Below are positions 33,460 to 40,930 of a stretch of 64,000 nt of DNA, in pieces. Every line of letters starts with the position of its first letter. Position 1 is the first letter of the stretch. Source of the stretch: Acinetobacter calcoaceticus ANC 3811 (GTDB taxonomy: Bacteria; Pseudomonadota; Gammaproteobacteria; Pseudomonadales; Moraxellaceae); the NCBI RefSeq assembly GCF_000399665.1, contig NZ_KB976986.1, positions 1,336,240 through 1,400,239 of the forward strand, given 5' to 3'. Both the position numbers and the translations under genes were made by a program. Under the pieces are notes generated by a model, which made no database searches, was not told where the DNA came from, and worked only from the letters and a program-made list of their open reading frames with translations.

Positions 33460-34418
33460 GCCGCCTCTCTTTTGCCCTTAGGCTTAAATCCAACTTGAAT
33501 GAGGTAAGGCATCAATTTTTGCTGTTGTTCAAGATCTGTAAGTTTTACTGCGATACGTGCCGCAAGTTGTTCATAGCTTTCATTGCCCTCTGCATACTTA
33601 CTCGCAAATTCAGGAAGTACAGAAAGTTTTTGAGCGAATGAATTAATCTGTTTAGAACTGAGTGTGTTTGATTCCCCCTGCGGGACTCGAACCTGTGTAC
33701 CAACGTTATGATTCTTTGATTGTTCACGTGCTTGGTATTTACCACATGCGTTGATTAACCAATCTGCAAAGTGGTAATTCATAAGTTCAACACAAAGATT
33801 CTTCTCGGCGTTGTAGAGTTCAAATGCTCGTAACTCTCGATCGAACCAAGTTGCGTTTTTAATCTGCTCGTAAGTTTCCTGATCAGTTGCCAAAAGAATT
33901 TCTTCTCCAAGTTTTTTCAAACTCAACCATGTTTTTTTAATTTTAGATTCTATTGATAGATTCTTTGAAAGATTCCGTGTCCCAACGTTGGGACTGTTTA
34001 ACGGAATTGTTGGGACTCTTTCATGGAATTGTTGGAACTGTTCCGTTGTTGGAACTGTTCCATTGTTGGGACTGTTTATTTCGTCATTTTCAGTATCAAA
34101 GTGTACCGTTGTTGGTACTGTTTCTCGGCCCTTAACTCCGATCAAAAGATATACTTTTACCTGTTTAGTTCTACCTTCACGTTTGCCAGTATCGATAATA
34201 AATCCGTCCTCAATTAACTCATCAATAATTTTCAAAACTGTCTTACGGTCCATCTCAGTGTCTTCTACCAGACGAGCAATACTTGGATAGCATTCATGTG
34301 TTTCACCAGCTCGATCTGCTAGCGAAAGAAGGACTAATTTTTTAAGTGGTTTTAATGCACCACCTACCTTTTGTTTTTGACGGGTTTTCCAAGCCCAAAC
34401 TGTTGCGTCTAAGCTCAT
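33456..34418 (-). CDS. Phage replication protein with N-terminal winged helix (O-like)
   Basis: The 320-aa protein has an HTH_36-type winged helix (residues 25-95: L-V-L-L-S-L-A-D-R-A then Y-P-S-I-A-R-L-V and I-I-D-E-L-I-E-D-G-F-I). A low-complexity Asn/Pro/Thr/Val linker follows (about 100-150), encoded by the iteron-like repeats, then a C-terminal helical domain. Lambda O has the same plan, with the origin inside the gene. No helicase gene follows directly, so host DnaB is probably recruited. Confidence 0.8.
   Translation of the reverse strand: MSLDATVWAWKTRQKQKVGGALKPLKKLVLLSLADRAGETHECYPSIARLVEDTEMDRKTVLKIIDELIEDGFIIDTGKREGRTKQVKVYLLIGVKGRETVPTTVHFDTENDEINSPNNGTVPTTEQFQQFHERVPTIPLNSPNVGTRNLSKNLSIESKIKKTWLSLKKLGEEILLATDQETYEQIKNATWFDRELRAFELYNAEKNLCVELMNYHFADWLINACGKYQAREQSKNHNVGTQVRVPQGESNTLSSKQINSFAQKLSVLPEFASKYAEGNESYEQLAARIAVKLTDLEQQQKLMPYLIQVGFKPKGKREAA
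33987..34123. repeat. Six iteron-like repeats (candidate phage origin)
   Basis: A 13-base motif close to GTTGGGACTGTTT occurs at 33987, 34009, 34031, 34048, 34065 and 34111, all in the same direction. The first five are spaced 22, 22, 17 and 17 bases, and the sixth lies 46 bases on. The first copy is part of the 12-base palindrome CCCAACGTTGGG (33981-33992). The array sits inside the replication gene, as in lambdoid origins. Origin function is inference. Confidence 0.65.
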
Positions 34419-34702
34419 TTATCCCCCTCTTCATTCACCTGAATGAACGTGCTACCTAGGTAACGAATCCGTTTAGCCCGATATAAACTTGAGATGATTT
34501 GCCCAGCATTAAAAATTGGCATTCGGTGCTGCTCTGAAAGTGCTTCCATAAACTCATCACGTTTTACCGCTGCATTTTTTTCATCGCGTTTTTGTTTTCG
34601 CAAATTTTGTTTACGTACTTCAAGCAAGCCTTCTAAAGTTTTAAGAGCCGGATCAAACCAGCTCTGGATTATTTGCTGTTGATTTGATAAATTAGTTTGC
34701 AT
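34415..34702 (-). CDS. Hypothetical protein upstream of replication gene
   Basis: The 95-aa charged protein has a helical centre with V-R-K-Q-N-L-R-K-Q-K-R-D-E-K. Its C-terminal part contains H-R-M-P-I-F-N-A-G-Q-I-I-S-S-L-Y-R-A-K-R-I-R-Y-L, which may bind DNA. ATG 34702 has GAGGA seven bases upstream. Its stop overlaps the replication gene start. No family recognised. Confidence 0.7.
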   Translation of the reverse strand: MQTNLSNQQQIIQSWFDPALKTLEGLLEVRKQNLRKQKRDEKNAAVKRDEFMEALSEQHRMPIFNAGQIISSLYRAKRIRYLGSTFIQVNEEGDK

Positions 34703-34735
34703 ATTCGATTCCTCTTGCAAGTAATTGAATTGAGA

Positions 34736-34764
34736 AGCCTGATCTAGACCATCAGGCTTTTTTA
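34736..34764 (+). terminator. Rightward-facing terminator hairpin inside leftward operon
   Basis: AGCCTGAT, loop CTAGACC, ATCAGGCT is followed by six T on the plus strand. The stem includes the stop region of the 87-aa gene. It faces against the operon, so it may stop antisense transcription or lower leftward readthrough. Confidence 0.6.
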
Positions 34765-35015
34765 ATTTCTAGGATTTGAGATTCAGGATTCACCCCAACC
34801 TGCCCAAGTATTCCCAAACTCTCCCTTTTCTTCCTATTTTTATTAGCTCTTTCAAGCATTAAGCTAACTTCGTGGTAGTCACCCATGATTGCTTTTTCTA
34901 AAAGGACAATTGCTTGATGTGCATAATCATTCCCTCTAACGTCTGCAATAAGACGCAATCGCTCCATCATGTCTGGGAGCATCTTCAAACGAAGATCTTC
35001 TTTTTCAAGACTCAT
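34752..35015 (-). CDS. Ribbon-helix-helix-like small regulator
   Basis: The 87-aa protein starts M-S-L-E-K-E-D-L-R-L-K-M-L-P-D-M-M-E-R-L-R-L-I-A (split here in short pieces: strand L-R-L-K-M-L, then helices), which fits an Arc-type ribbon-helix-helix DNA-binding fold. ATG 35015 has AGGA nine bases upstream. It follows the Cro-like gene with a short overlap and may act in early control. Confidence 0.6.
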   Translation of the reverse strand: MSLEKEDLRLKMLPDMMERLRLIADVRGNDYAHQAIVLLEKAIMGDYHEVSLMLERANKNRKKRESLGILGQVGVNPESQILEIKKA

Positions 35016-35025
35016 TTTTACGTCC

Positions 35026-35211
35026 TTATTCAGCAACAACTTTGTTTTTTAGTGGTTCTTTGCCCTGAGCTAAATCGCGAATTTGATATTCGCGGGCTAA
35101 TGGGATTTTTCCATCGGGCCATTGATAAACTGCTGAAGGCTCAATACCTAACATTCCAGCCAACTCAACACCGTTAACCCCAAGCAACTTGAAAGCTTCT
35201 TGTTTAGTCAT
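35026..35211 (-). CDS. Cro-like regulator
   Basis: The 61-aa protein has a helix-turn-helix of the Cro/YdaS type: K-L-L-G-V-N-G-V-E-L-A-G-M-L-G-I then S-A-V-Y-Q-W-P-D-G-K-I-P. It is divergent from the CI-like gene across the three operators. It should repress the lysogenic promoter and tune early transcription. Confidence 0.85.
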   Translation of the reverse strand: MTKQEAFKLLGVNGVELAGMLGIEPSAVYQWPDGKIPLAREYQIRDLAQGKEPLKNKVVAE

Positions 35212-35226
35212 AATTATTCCAAAAAG

Positions 35227-35285
35227 TAAGATTTCTTAGTATTTAATCAAAGAAAACTTATAAATGCAATATGTAAGATAACTTA
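35227..35285. promoter_or_regulatory. oR-like operator cluster (three TAAG-N4-CTTA sites)
   Basis: Sites at 35227-35238 (TAAGATTTCTTA), 35249-35260 (AAAGAAAACTTA, one mismatch) and 35274-35285 (TAAGATAACTTA) lie between the divergent cro-like and cI-like starts. Centre spacing is 22 and 25 bases, about two helical turns. The last site touches the cI start codon, which suggests autoregulation. Confidence 0.8.
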
Positions 35286-35286
35286 T

Positions 35287-35964
35287 ATGAATACAGATAC
35301 TATTGGTCAGCGCATACGTGCGCTTAGACGAGCTAAAAAATTAACCCAAGTGCAGTTAGCAAAGATTGCAGGAGTCAGTTCGCCTGCTGTCACGGAGTGG
35401 GAAAAAGATAGCTATTTACCTAAAGCAGGTTCATTAGAGGCAATGGCCAATGCCTTTGGTGTGACTACTGAATATATCTTAAGTGGTAAAGGTGAAACTT
35501 CGACTCAGGACTCTACAAATGTGGCCCCCGTACAAGCTAAGATGGCTCCAGTGCTCTCGTGGGTTCAAGCAGGACTTTTTACGAATGTACAATCTGTGGA
35601 CCTAACCCAAGTTGAAGAGTGGCTTCCCCTTCCTGAAGAATGTACAAATTGTTTTTATCTGAAAGTTCAAGGTGTTAGTAATCAACCTGACTTTTTGGAG
35701 GGAGATTACATTCTTGTTGATCCAGATGTTTACTACAGTGATATGCAATCTGGCGATATGGTTGTGGTACGAAGATTTGAAGATGCAACTTTTAAAAAAC
35801 TTGTTATAGAAACAGATGGTTCTCGCTTTCTACAAGCTCTAAATCCTAAATTTGAACCAAATATAATTCCTTTGGATGAGCATTGTCATTTTGTAGGCCA
35901 AGTAGTTGACTGCATGCGATATACATACAGAGCAAAAAGAAGGTCTAGACCCAAACATTCTTAA
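35287..35964 (+). CDS. CI-like repressor, HTH plus S24 peptidase
   Basis: The 225-aa protein has an N-terminal helix-turn-helix (residues 5-62, L-T-Q-V-Q-L-A-K-I-A-G-V-S-S-P-A-V) and a LexA/CI-type S24 domain. The predicted self-cleavage site is Ala95-Gly96 (V-Q-A-G-L-F), the nucleophile Ser131 (Q-G-V-S-N-Q-P-D) and the base Lys170 or Lys171 (A-T-F-K-K-L). This means RecA-dependent induction by DNA damage. No ribosome binding site precedes the ATG, so translation may be leaderless, as for lambda cI. Confidence 0.93.
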   Translation: MNTDTIGQRIRALRRAKKLTQVQLAKIAGVSSPAVTEWEKDSYLPKAGSLEAMANAFGVTTEYILSGKGETSTQDSTNVAPVQAKMAPVLSWVQAGLFTNVQSVDLTQVEEWLPLPEECTNCFYLKVQGVSNQPDFLEGDYILVDPDVYYSDMQSGDMVVVRRFEDATFKKLVIETDGSRFLQALNPKFEPNIIPLDEHCHFVGQVVDCMRYTYRAKRRSRPKHS

Positions 35965-36048
35965 AACTGTGAATCCGAAGCAACTTACTGATCTTCTCGC
36001 CAATTTTAGCGAGCTGAGTAATTAAAATTCCTAAAAAAAGAGAACATA

Positions 36049-36351
36049 ATGATCGCAACACTTAATAAATCAAAAACGGCACTAACGATCAACCGTCAAG
36101 AATTTAAATTGGCATTAGGAAAAATTGGTGCAGGAATTGATAAACAAATAACTTCTCTTAAAAAAGCCAAGCAGAGCTATGACGCTGCTGAAATGGCACG
36201 CGAGGTCATCAACGAGGCGAATATCTTTGAAGCTATTGTTGAGGGCTTTAACGAAGCAGAAGAAACCAATCTGAAGTTAACAGATATAACCAATCTTCAG
36301 GCAGCACAAGAATGGATAGATGATTTTTTAGAAAAATATTCTGATGAATAA
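36049..36351 (+). CDS. Hypothetical helical protein after cI
   Basis: The 100-aa protein is mostly helical with T-I-N-R-Q-E-F-K-L-A-L-G-K-I and an acidic C-terminal half. AGAG lies seven to eight bases before the ATG. It is probably cotranscribed with cI and followed by a terminator, so it would be expressed in the lysogen. No family recognised. Confidence 0.7.
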   Translation: MIATLNKSKTALTINRQEFKLALGKIGAGIDKQITSLKKAKQSYDAAEMAREVINEANIFEAIVEGFNEAEETNLKLTDITNLQAAQEWIDDFLEKYSDE

Positions 36352-36433
36352 ACAGCCTAAATCAATTTTTTGTAAGCTGGAAAATAAAACCGTGAACCAA
36401 CACGAGTAGGAAGTTCCTTAATAAACTCCTTCT

Positions 36434-36462
36434 AACCCACCACTACGGTGGGTTTTCTTTTG
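36434..36462 (+). terminator. Terminator of the cI transcript
   Basis: AACCCACC, loop ACTAC, GGTGGGTT is followed by TTCTTTT on the plus strand. It separates the repressor unit from the oL-like region. Confidence 0.85.
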
Positions 36463-36481
36463 TTTATTTAATCACAGGAAA

Positions 36482-36547
36482 TAAGTTATCTTAAAAATAA
36501 ATTAAGAAATCTTACATTACTGCTTGACTCAAAACTAAGTTTTCTTA
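36482..36547. promoter_or_regulatory. oL-like operator cluster (three perfect TAAG-N4-CTTA sites)
   Basis: Sites are 36482-36493 (TAAGTTATCTTA), 36503-36514 (TAAGAAATCTTA) and 36536-36547 (TAAGTTTTCTTA). They share the consensus with the cI-cro operators. The third lies inside the promoter that follows, so binding would block it. Confidence 0.82.
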
Positions 36548-36551
36548 TATT
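36524..36551 (+). promoter_or_regulatory. Early rightward promoter (pL-like)
   Basis: TTGACT (36524-36529), a 16-base spacer and TATATT (36546-36551) form a good sigma70 promoter. Operator 36536-36547 fills the spacer. It should drive the recombination genes up to the excisionase-like gene. Confidence 0.75.
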
Positions 36552-36568
36552 TATCTCACAGACAACAA

Positions 36569-36602
36569 AAAGCCCCGGAACTTTGGACGGCAACGGGGCT
36601 TT
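36569..36602 (+). other. Leader hairpin downstream of the pL-like promoter
   Basis: AAAGCCCCG pairs perfectly with CGGGGCTTT across a 16-base loop, starting about ten bases after the expected transcription start. No U-tract follows. It could be an RNA control element for the early operon or protect the 5' end. Confidence 0.6.
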
Positions 36603-36620
36603 GCAAACTGCGAGATAAGT

Positions 36621-36809
36621 ATGAAACAAAACCCTATTCCTAGTCAAACGACTGCACGCTTATATCAACACCCTACTGTTGAAGAACAGCGCCCTTCTCG
36701 TTTAGCAACTATCAAAGCTAATTCAATCGACTTTCTAAAGTTTATTGTCATTTCTGTATTCCTTTGGATAGTCATCTCATCTTTTATCACTTGGATGTTT
36801 GGTGGCTAA
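36621..36809 (+). CDS. Small membrane protein, first early gene
   Basis: The 62-aa protein has a polar N-terminus and one membrane helix at about residues 39-58 (L-K-F-I-V-I-S-V-F-L-W-I-V-I). GAGA lies seven bases upstream of the ATG. Being first after the early promoter it may counter a host or rival-phage function, but that is inference. Confidence 0.7.
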   Translation: MKQNPIPSQTTARLYQHPTVEEQRPSRLATIKANSIDFLKFIVISVFLWIVISSFITWMFGG

Positions 36810-36811
36810 TC

Positions 36812-37135
36812 ATGACTACTTTCAAAAAACACCCGGATGGATACAAGTCTTATTTAGGCCGTGACAATACAGGTATTTACTCAGTGCGTATTGGTTGGAT
36901 TATTTACGCATCTAATGCTAACGGCACAGTGCTTTACAAAGTAAAGGATGAAGTAAAAACGCCATTAGATGTAGCAAAGTTCCAAAAGGAATATCCAAAA
37001 GTTTGGGAAGACCTTACCCAAGAGATCAGCTTTCAACGCAAAAAGAAATTAGCTATCGATTTGGGTAACTCACACATCTCATCAATTGAACGCAAAGCTT
37101 ATAAATCTAAGCGCGGCTTTACTGGCTCAAGATAA
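36812..37135 (+). CDS. Hypothetical early protein
   Basis: The 107-aa protein starts M-T-T-F-K-K-H-P-D-G-Y-K-S-Y-L-G-R-D and has a beta-rich first half and a basic C-terminus (K-A-Y-K-S-K-R-G-F-T-G-S-R). ATG 36812 follows GGTGG and lies two bases after the previous stop; an in-frame upstream ATG would overlap the membrane gene. No family recognised. Confidence 0.68.
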   Translation: MTTFKKHPDGYKSYLGRDNTGIYSVRIGWIIYASNANGTVLYKVKDEVKTPLDVAKFQKEYPKVWEDLTQEISFQRKKKLAIDLGNSHISSIERKAYKSKRGFTGSR

Positions 37136-37146
37136 GGATAATAAAA

Positions 37147-38268
37147 ATGGCTCTACCTATTATTACAGCTGACCAAACTCTATTGGTTCAAGCAATTATT
37201 GTGTATCTATACGCCGATCCGGGTTTAGGTAAAACATCTATGGGTTTTACTGCGGATAAAGCTATTTCGTTCGACTTTGATCGTGGTGCTCACCGTACAG
37301 GTGAACTACGACGCGGTGCAGTTGTTCAGGTTCATCAATGGAAAGATATTGCTGACCTCACACCACAAGACCTTGCACCTTATAAAACTATTGTTATTGA
37401 CACTGTAGGCGCAATGCTTGAATGCATTAAAACTCATTTATTACTTACGGCGAACAACCGTCAAAAAGATGGTGCATTAAAGCTTAAAGCGCAAGGTCTA
37501 GCTAATCAGACATTCAAGCAATACATAAATACCTTAATCAGTCTAGGTAAAGATGTCGTTTTCATTGCCCATGCTTCAGAAGATCAAAACGGTGAACAAA
37601 TCATTTATCGACCAGATCTAGGCGGTAAAAACCGTAATGAACTTTATCGTATTGCAGACATTATGGGCTATCTAACAACTGTGACTACAGGTGAAGGTAA
37701 AAATGCCCGTGTAATCAGTTTCAAACCTTCTCCTACTCACCATGCGAAAAACTCGGGTGCATTAGGTGGTGAAACTGGTGAGGTGTGGGTTCCAGATCTT
37801 AAATCTAATCCCACTTTCTTAGCTGACCTTATCAGCCAAGCTAAAGACCACATCAACACTTTAACACCGGCACAACTTGCAACTGCCAAAGCTCAAGAAG
37901 AGTTTGAGAACTGGAAGCAAAGCTGTGAAGAAGCCGAACATGCTGGTGATCTAAATCAATTAACCGAATCACTTGATAAAGAGCACATGTATTACCAAAA
38001 CATGCGCCAAGCAATGTTAATGCGTTCAAAAGCATTGAATTGCACGTTTGATAAAGAGCGCGGTGTTTGGATTAGCCCACCTGAATTTAATGGCATTTCT
38101 GACGAACAAAGAGATGAGCTTCAAAACTTTATTGCTGAACGTGGCCTCGATGTAAAAACAGTTTGTGAGCATCTTGGCATTGATGCCCTTACTCAAATTG
38201 AAGCAGCAAAACTTACGGCAGTTAAACAAGACATTGAAACATTCGCAAAAACTGGGGTGACAGCATGA
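37147..38268 (+). CDS. Sak4-like RecA-fold ATPase (phage recombination)
   Basis: The 373-aa protein has an N-terminal AAA_24/RecA-like core: Walker A Y-A-D-P-G-L-G-K-T-S (residues 22-31), a Walker B-like T-I-V-I-D-T-V-G (Asp85), and a D-V-V-F-I-A-H-A-S-E segment. It resembles Sak4 single-strand annealing proteins of phages. The C-terminal 130 residues are helical and less conserved. It overlaps the next gene as ATGA, implying a partner protein. Confidence 0.78.
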   Translation: MALPIITADQTLLVQAIIVYLYADPGLGKTSMGFTADKAISFDFDRGAHRTGELRRGAVVQVHQWKDIADLTPQDLAPYKTIVIDTVGAMLECIKTHLLLTANNRQKDGALKLKAQGLANQTFKQYINTLISLGKDVVFIAHASEDQNGEQIIYRPDLGGKNRNELYRIADIMGYLTTVTTGEGKNARVISFKPSPTHHAKNSGALGGETGEVWVPDLKSNPTFLADLISQAKDHINTLTPAQLATAKAQEEFENWKQSCEEAEHAGDLNQLTESLDKEHMYYQNMRQAMLMRSKALNCTFDKERGVWISPPEFNGISDEQRDELQNFIAERGLDVKTVCEHLGIDALTQIEAAKLTAVKQDIETFAKTGVTA

Positions 38269-39197
38269 AAATACTTAATAAAATTGAAGCAAAACTTGCT
38301 TGGGCCAATGGTGTACTACTATTAGTAAATAATACTGAGCATAATGGCTGGGAGCCATTCAACCCATATGATTTTGGTTTTGATGTCTTTGATAAATTTG
38401 ACTTTCAAATTAAGCCTAGAACTATTTTTATTGGTGAGTATGAAGTACCAGAACCATTAAAAGAAGCGCCAGAAAAAGGTTCTACATGCTCTTATCCTAG
38501 CCCAAATGCCGAGTTAGGAGTTCAACAGTTCAAATGGAATGGTTCTAGGGGGCAATTACGCTTACTACAGCATGGCCAAGTTCACTCTAGTTTTGATAAT
38601 GCATTTTCTCATTGCTGCGCGATTATCAAAGTCAGTGGGGGTGAGTTTGCTGAAGATATTCTAAAACTTCTGAATAAGCCAACTGATGAAGTTGAAGAAG
38701 AAGCAATTTCCGAAAGTGTTGTTGAAACATCAAATGTCCAAAACTCAACATCAGATGATGTTGAAAAAAAGACATTACCCGAAGCAGAGCAAAGAAACGA
38801 AAGTATCGAAGATGATTATCAAAAAACCTTAGATACCCTTCTACAACGAGTCAGTGAGTCAAAGACACCCGCAGAAGTAAATGCAGTTTATCGTTATACC
38901 CGTACGTGGTCAGATAAACAAATGGAACCTTTGCTCCAAGCCACTCACAAGCGTTTGACTGAGCTTGCAGATCAAAAGGCAATAGAGAATGAACCTCCAT
39001 CATTAATGGTTCAAATCCAAAATGCACCAGATCTTACAACTTTGGATGCACTTGAAATTGATGTGTCCGCACGTGATCCACAGATTCAACCGAAGCTTAT
39101 GGGATATGTAAGAAAACGCCGCTTCGAGTTAGAGAATCCTACATCTAAAGCAACTCAAGAGCCTCAACCTGCTTATCTATTAGGAGACAGTTTCTAA
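38265..39197 (+). CDS. Hypothetical partner of the Sak4-like ATPase
   Basis: The 310-aa protein has an N-terminal region (1-140) with W-A-N-G-V-L-L-L-V-N-N and H-S-S-F-D-N-A-F-S-H-C-C. An acidic linker (about 143-190) and a helical C-terminal part follow. Translational coupling to the ATPase suggests joint action in recombination, for example as accessory or ssDNA-handling factor. No family recognised. Confidence 0.7.
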   Translation: MKILNKIEAKLAWANGVLLLVNNTEHNGWEPFNPYDFGFDVFDKFDFQIKPRTIFIGEYEVPEPLKEAPEKGSTCSYPSPNAELGVQQFKWNGSRGQLRLLQHGQVHSSFDNAFSHCCAIIKVSGGEFAEDILKLLNKPTDEVEEEAISESVVETSNVQNSTSDDVEKKTLPEAEQRNESIEDDYQKTLDTLLQRVSESKTPAEVNAVYRYTRTWSDKQMEPLLQATHKRLTELADQKAIENEPPSLMVQIQNAPDLTTLDALEIDVSARDPQIQPKLMGYVRKRRFELENPTSKATQEPQPAYLLGDSF

Positions 39198-39198
39198 G

Positions 39199-39291
39199 AT
39201 GAAAGAAGCACTCTACGTAACAAATATTTTATGGTTTTTAGCTTTTTTTAATTGCAGTAATTTGGTGAGGAGATTTAGATGGGAGCTTTAA
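39199..39291 (+). CDS. Short membrane peptide ORF, possibly frameshifted
   Basis: The ATG follows the previous stop by one base. As read, the peptide has 30 residues and overlaps the excisionase-like gene by 13 bases. Removing one T from the run of seven at about 39243-39249 would give M-K-E-A-L-Y-V-T-N-I-L-W-F-L-A-F-L-I-A-V-I-W and a stop just before the next ribosome binding site. That looks more natural for a phage membrane peptide. Weak ribosome binding site. Confidence 0.4.
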   Translation: MKEALYVTNILWFLAFFNCSNLVRRFRWEL

Positions 39292-39497
39292 AATTACGTC
39301 CAGAAGAGAAGTTACAACAGCTTATTGATTCTGGTGCAAGTCTAGTTAGTACTAATGACGCTGCAAAAGTACTTGGTTATAAACCCAATACTCTAAGAGT
39401 ATGGGCAAGTCGGGGATGTGGAGATTTAACACCAGTCATGACTAAGAAAGGTGCACGTTGGCGATTAACCGATCTCAGAAATCTTGTAGGGGCTTAG
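39279..39497 (+). CDS. AlpA/MerR-like DNA-binding protein, probable excisionase
   Basis: The 72-aa protein has a winged-helix pattern: S-T-N-D-A-A-K-V-L-G-Y-K-P-N-T-L-R-V-W-A-S then K-K-G-A-R-W-R-L-T-D. This is typical of phage excisionases and AlpA regulators. It faces the integrase gene and the two stops overlap by four bases. GAGGAG precedes the ATG. Direction control of the integrase is the likely role. Confidence 0.75.
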   Translation: MGALKLRPEEKLQQLIDSGASLVSTNDAAKVLGYKPNTLRVWASRGCGDLTPVMTKKGARWRLTDLRNLVGA

Positions 39498-40774
39498 GCC
39501 CCTTTTTCACCTTCAATAATTTCTGCTTCAGTTAAAATCCAGTCTTCAATGCGTTGATGATGAATTCTAAGTAAATCAACTGGACGATCTTTATAATGTT
39601 TCTCTTGAGTTGCACTCGGTTTATGACCCATGATCTGAGCCACTACCCCTGCCGGAACATCTAGCCACTCAGTTAAGTTACTGAACGAGCGCCTTAAATC
39701 ATGGATTGTAAAACGCGGCAAACCCTTCTCTTTTAGATGTTGATAGTATTTTTTACGCACATCAGTAACATAACCGCAATCAGACTGAGAAGACCAAAAT
39801 ACATAATTTGAATCTGGATGTCTTGGAAGACTTGATAATAGCTTTTCAACATATGTTGTCATCGGGATAATACGGTAATCTTGCTCAAACTTATCCCAGA
39901 CTTTAATAGTTTTCCATTTAAAATCTAATAAGTGATATTCAAGTCCTCGCAACGATTCAGAACGTGGACCTGTTAATATCGTAATTTGTAAAAATGCTCT
40001 GTGCATTATATTAGGTAAATCATTTACAGCTTTAAACCATGCTGCTAGTTGATTTCTTTGTATGGCCTGTTTTTTTGCCTTAACTGTAGGTACAACTTTC
40101 CGTACACGTTTAGATTTATGGGCATCATCATTAACTATCTGTGAATATACTTCATGCTCCATACACCAGTTTAAGAATGCCCTTAATGTTCTAAATGCTA
40201 ATGCTGCACGTGTTGGTCTCGTTTTAGCTTCTTCAATTTGCCAATAAATTATAAACTCAGCGGTAATTTCATATAATGGTTTATCTAATAATGAAGCTAA
40301 TACACCAGGTATAGTTAAACCAGCTCCTCTTTTTTTCTTTTCGCCACCACGATGTATTAAGGTGTAATGATCATTAATATAACGATCACTCCAACCTGTT
40401 TTATTTTCCTCTACATATTCTAAATATGCAGATTCAAATTTAATTTTCTTTTGTTCTTGAAAACCAGAATATTCATTATTTTTTTCATTCTCTTCTGCTT
40501 TGCTGCGTCTTGGATCTATACCCTGATCACAAAGTTGCTGCAATCTTCTCGCTTCTTTCCTGGCATCATCTAAAGGCCAAACTGTCACACCACCGATAGT
40601 TATACGAATTGATTTGCCGGAAACACGACTTTGGAAAATATAAGATCTATTCTCATTCTGTGTTACCCTAACGGATAAACTAGGTGTGTCACTATCCCAA
40701 TAAAATATTTGGTTTTTTCCTTCAGGTGGAGGATCAAATTTTAAAACTTTAATGGAAGTGAACTTGGTTTTCAT
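39494..40774 (-). CDS. Tyrosine integrase
   Basis: The 426-aa protein has an N-terminal arm-binding part (residues 1-90, D-T-P-S-L-S-V-R-V-T and I-R-I-T-I-G-G), a core-binding part (about 110-215) and the catalytic domain. Catalytic residues are Arg271 (T-G-P-R-S-E-S-L-R-G), His358 and Arg361 (I-H-D-L-R-R), His384 (M-G-H-K-P) and nucleophile Tyr394 (E-K-H-Y-K-D). I use ATG 40774; an in-frame TTG at 40816 would add 14 residues. It lies next to the tRNA attachment site. Confidence 0.93.
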   Translation of the reverse strand: MKTKFTSIKVLKFDPPPEGKNQIFYWDSDTPSLSVRVTQNENRSYIFQSRVSGKSIRITIGGVTVWPLDDARKEARRLQQLCDQGIDPRRSKAEENEKNNEYSGFQEQKKIKFESAYLEYVEENKTGWSDRYINDHYTLIHRGGEKKKRGAGLTIPGVLASLLDKPLYEITAEFIIYWQIEEAKTRPTRAALAFRTLRAFLNWCMEHEVYSQIVNDDAHKSKRVRKVVPTVKAKKQAIQRNQLAAWFKAVNDLPNIMHRAFLQITILTGPRSESLRGLEYHLLDFKWKTIKVWDKFEQDYRIIPMTTYVEKLLSSLPRHPDSNYVFWSSQSDCGYVTDVRKKYYQHLKEKGLPRFTIHDLRRSFSNLTEWLDVPAGVVAQIMGHKPSATQEKHYKDRPVDLLRIHHQRIEDWILTEAEIIEGEKGA

Positions 40775-40930
40775 AAAAGGCGTTACATGGGCGGCGTGTA
40801 AGCAGTATGTAAGCAAATTAATTCAATAACAGTCAATACTAATCAACACCAAATCATAGTAAACATTTGTTTTAGCTAAAATTAAATAAATTTAATAAGT
40901 AAGGACCAACAGTAATAAATACTTTTATTG

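Noticed and set aside
33661..33720. Minus-strand segment with GGTTCGAGTCCCGC resembling a tRNA T-arm
   Set aside because: Flanking bases do not pair into a T-stem or acceptor stem. It lies inside the replication gene in the correct coding frame.
34736..34764. Terminator of the leftward early operon
   Set aside because: The T-run is on the plus strand, so it does not terminate leftward transcription; I list it as rightward-facing only.
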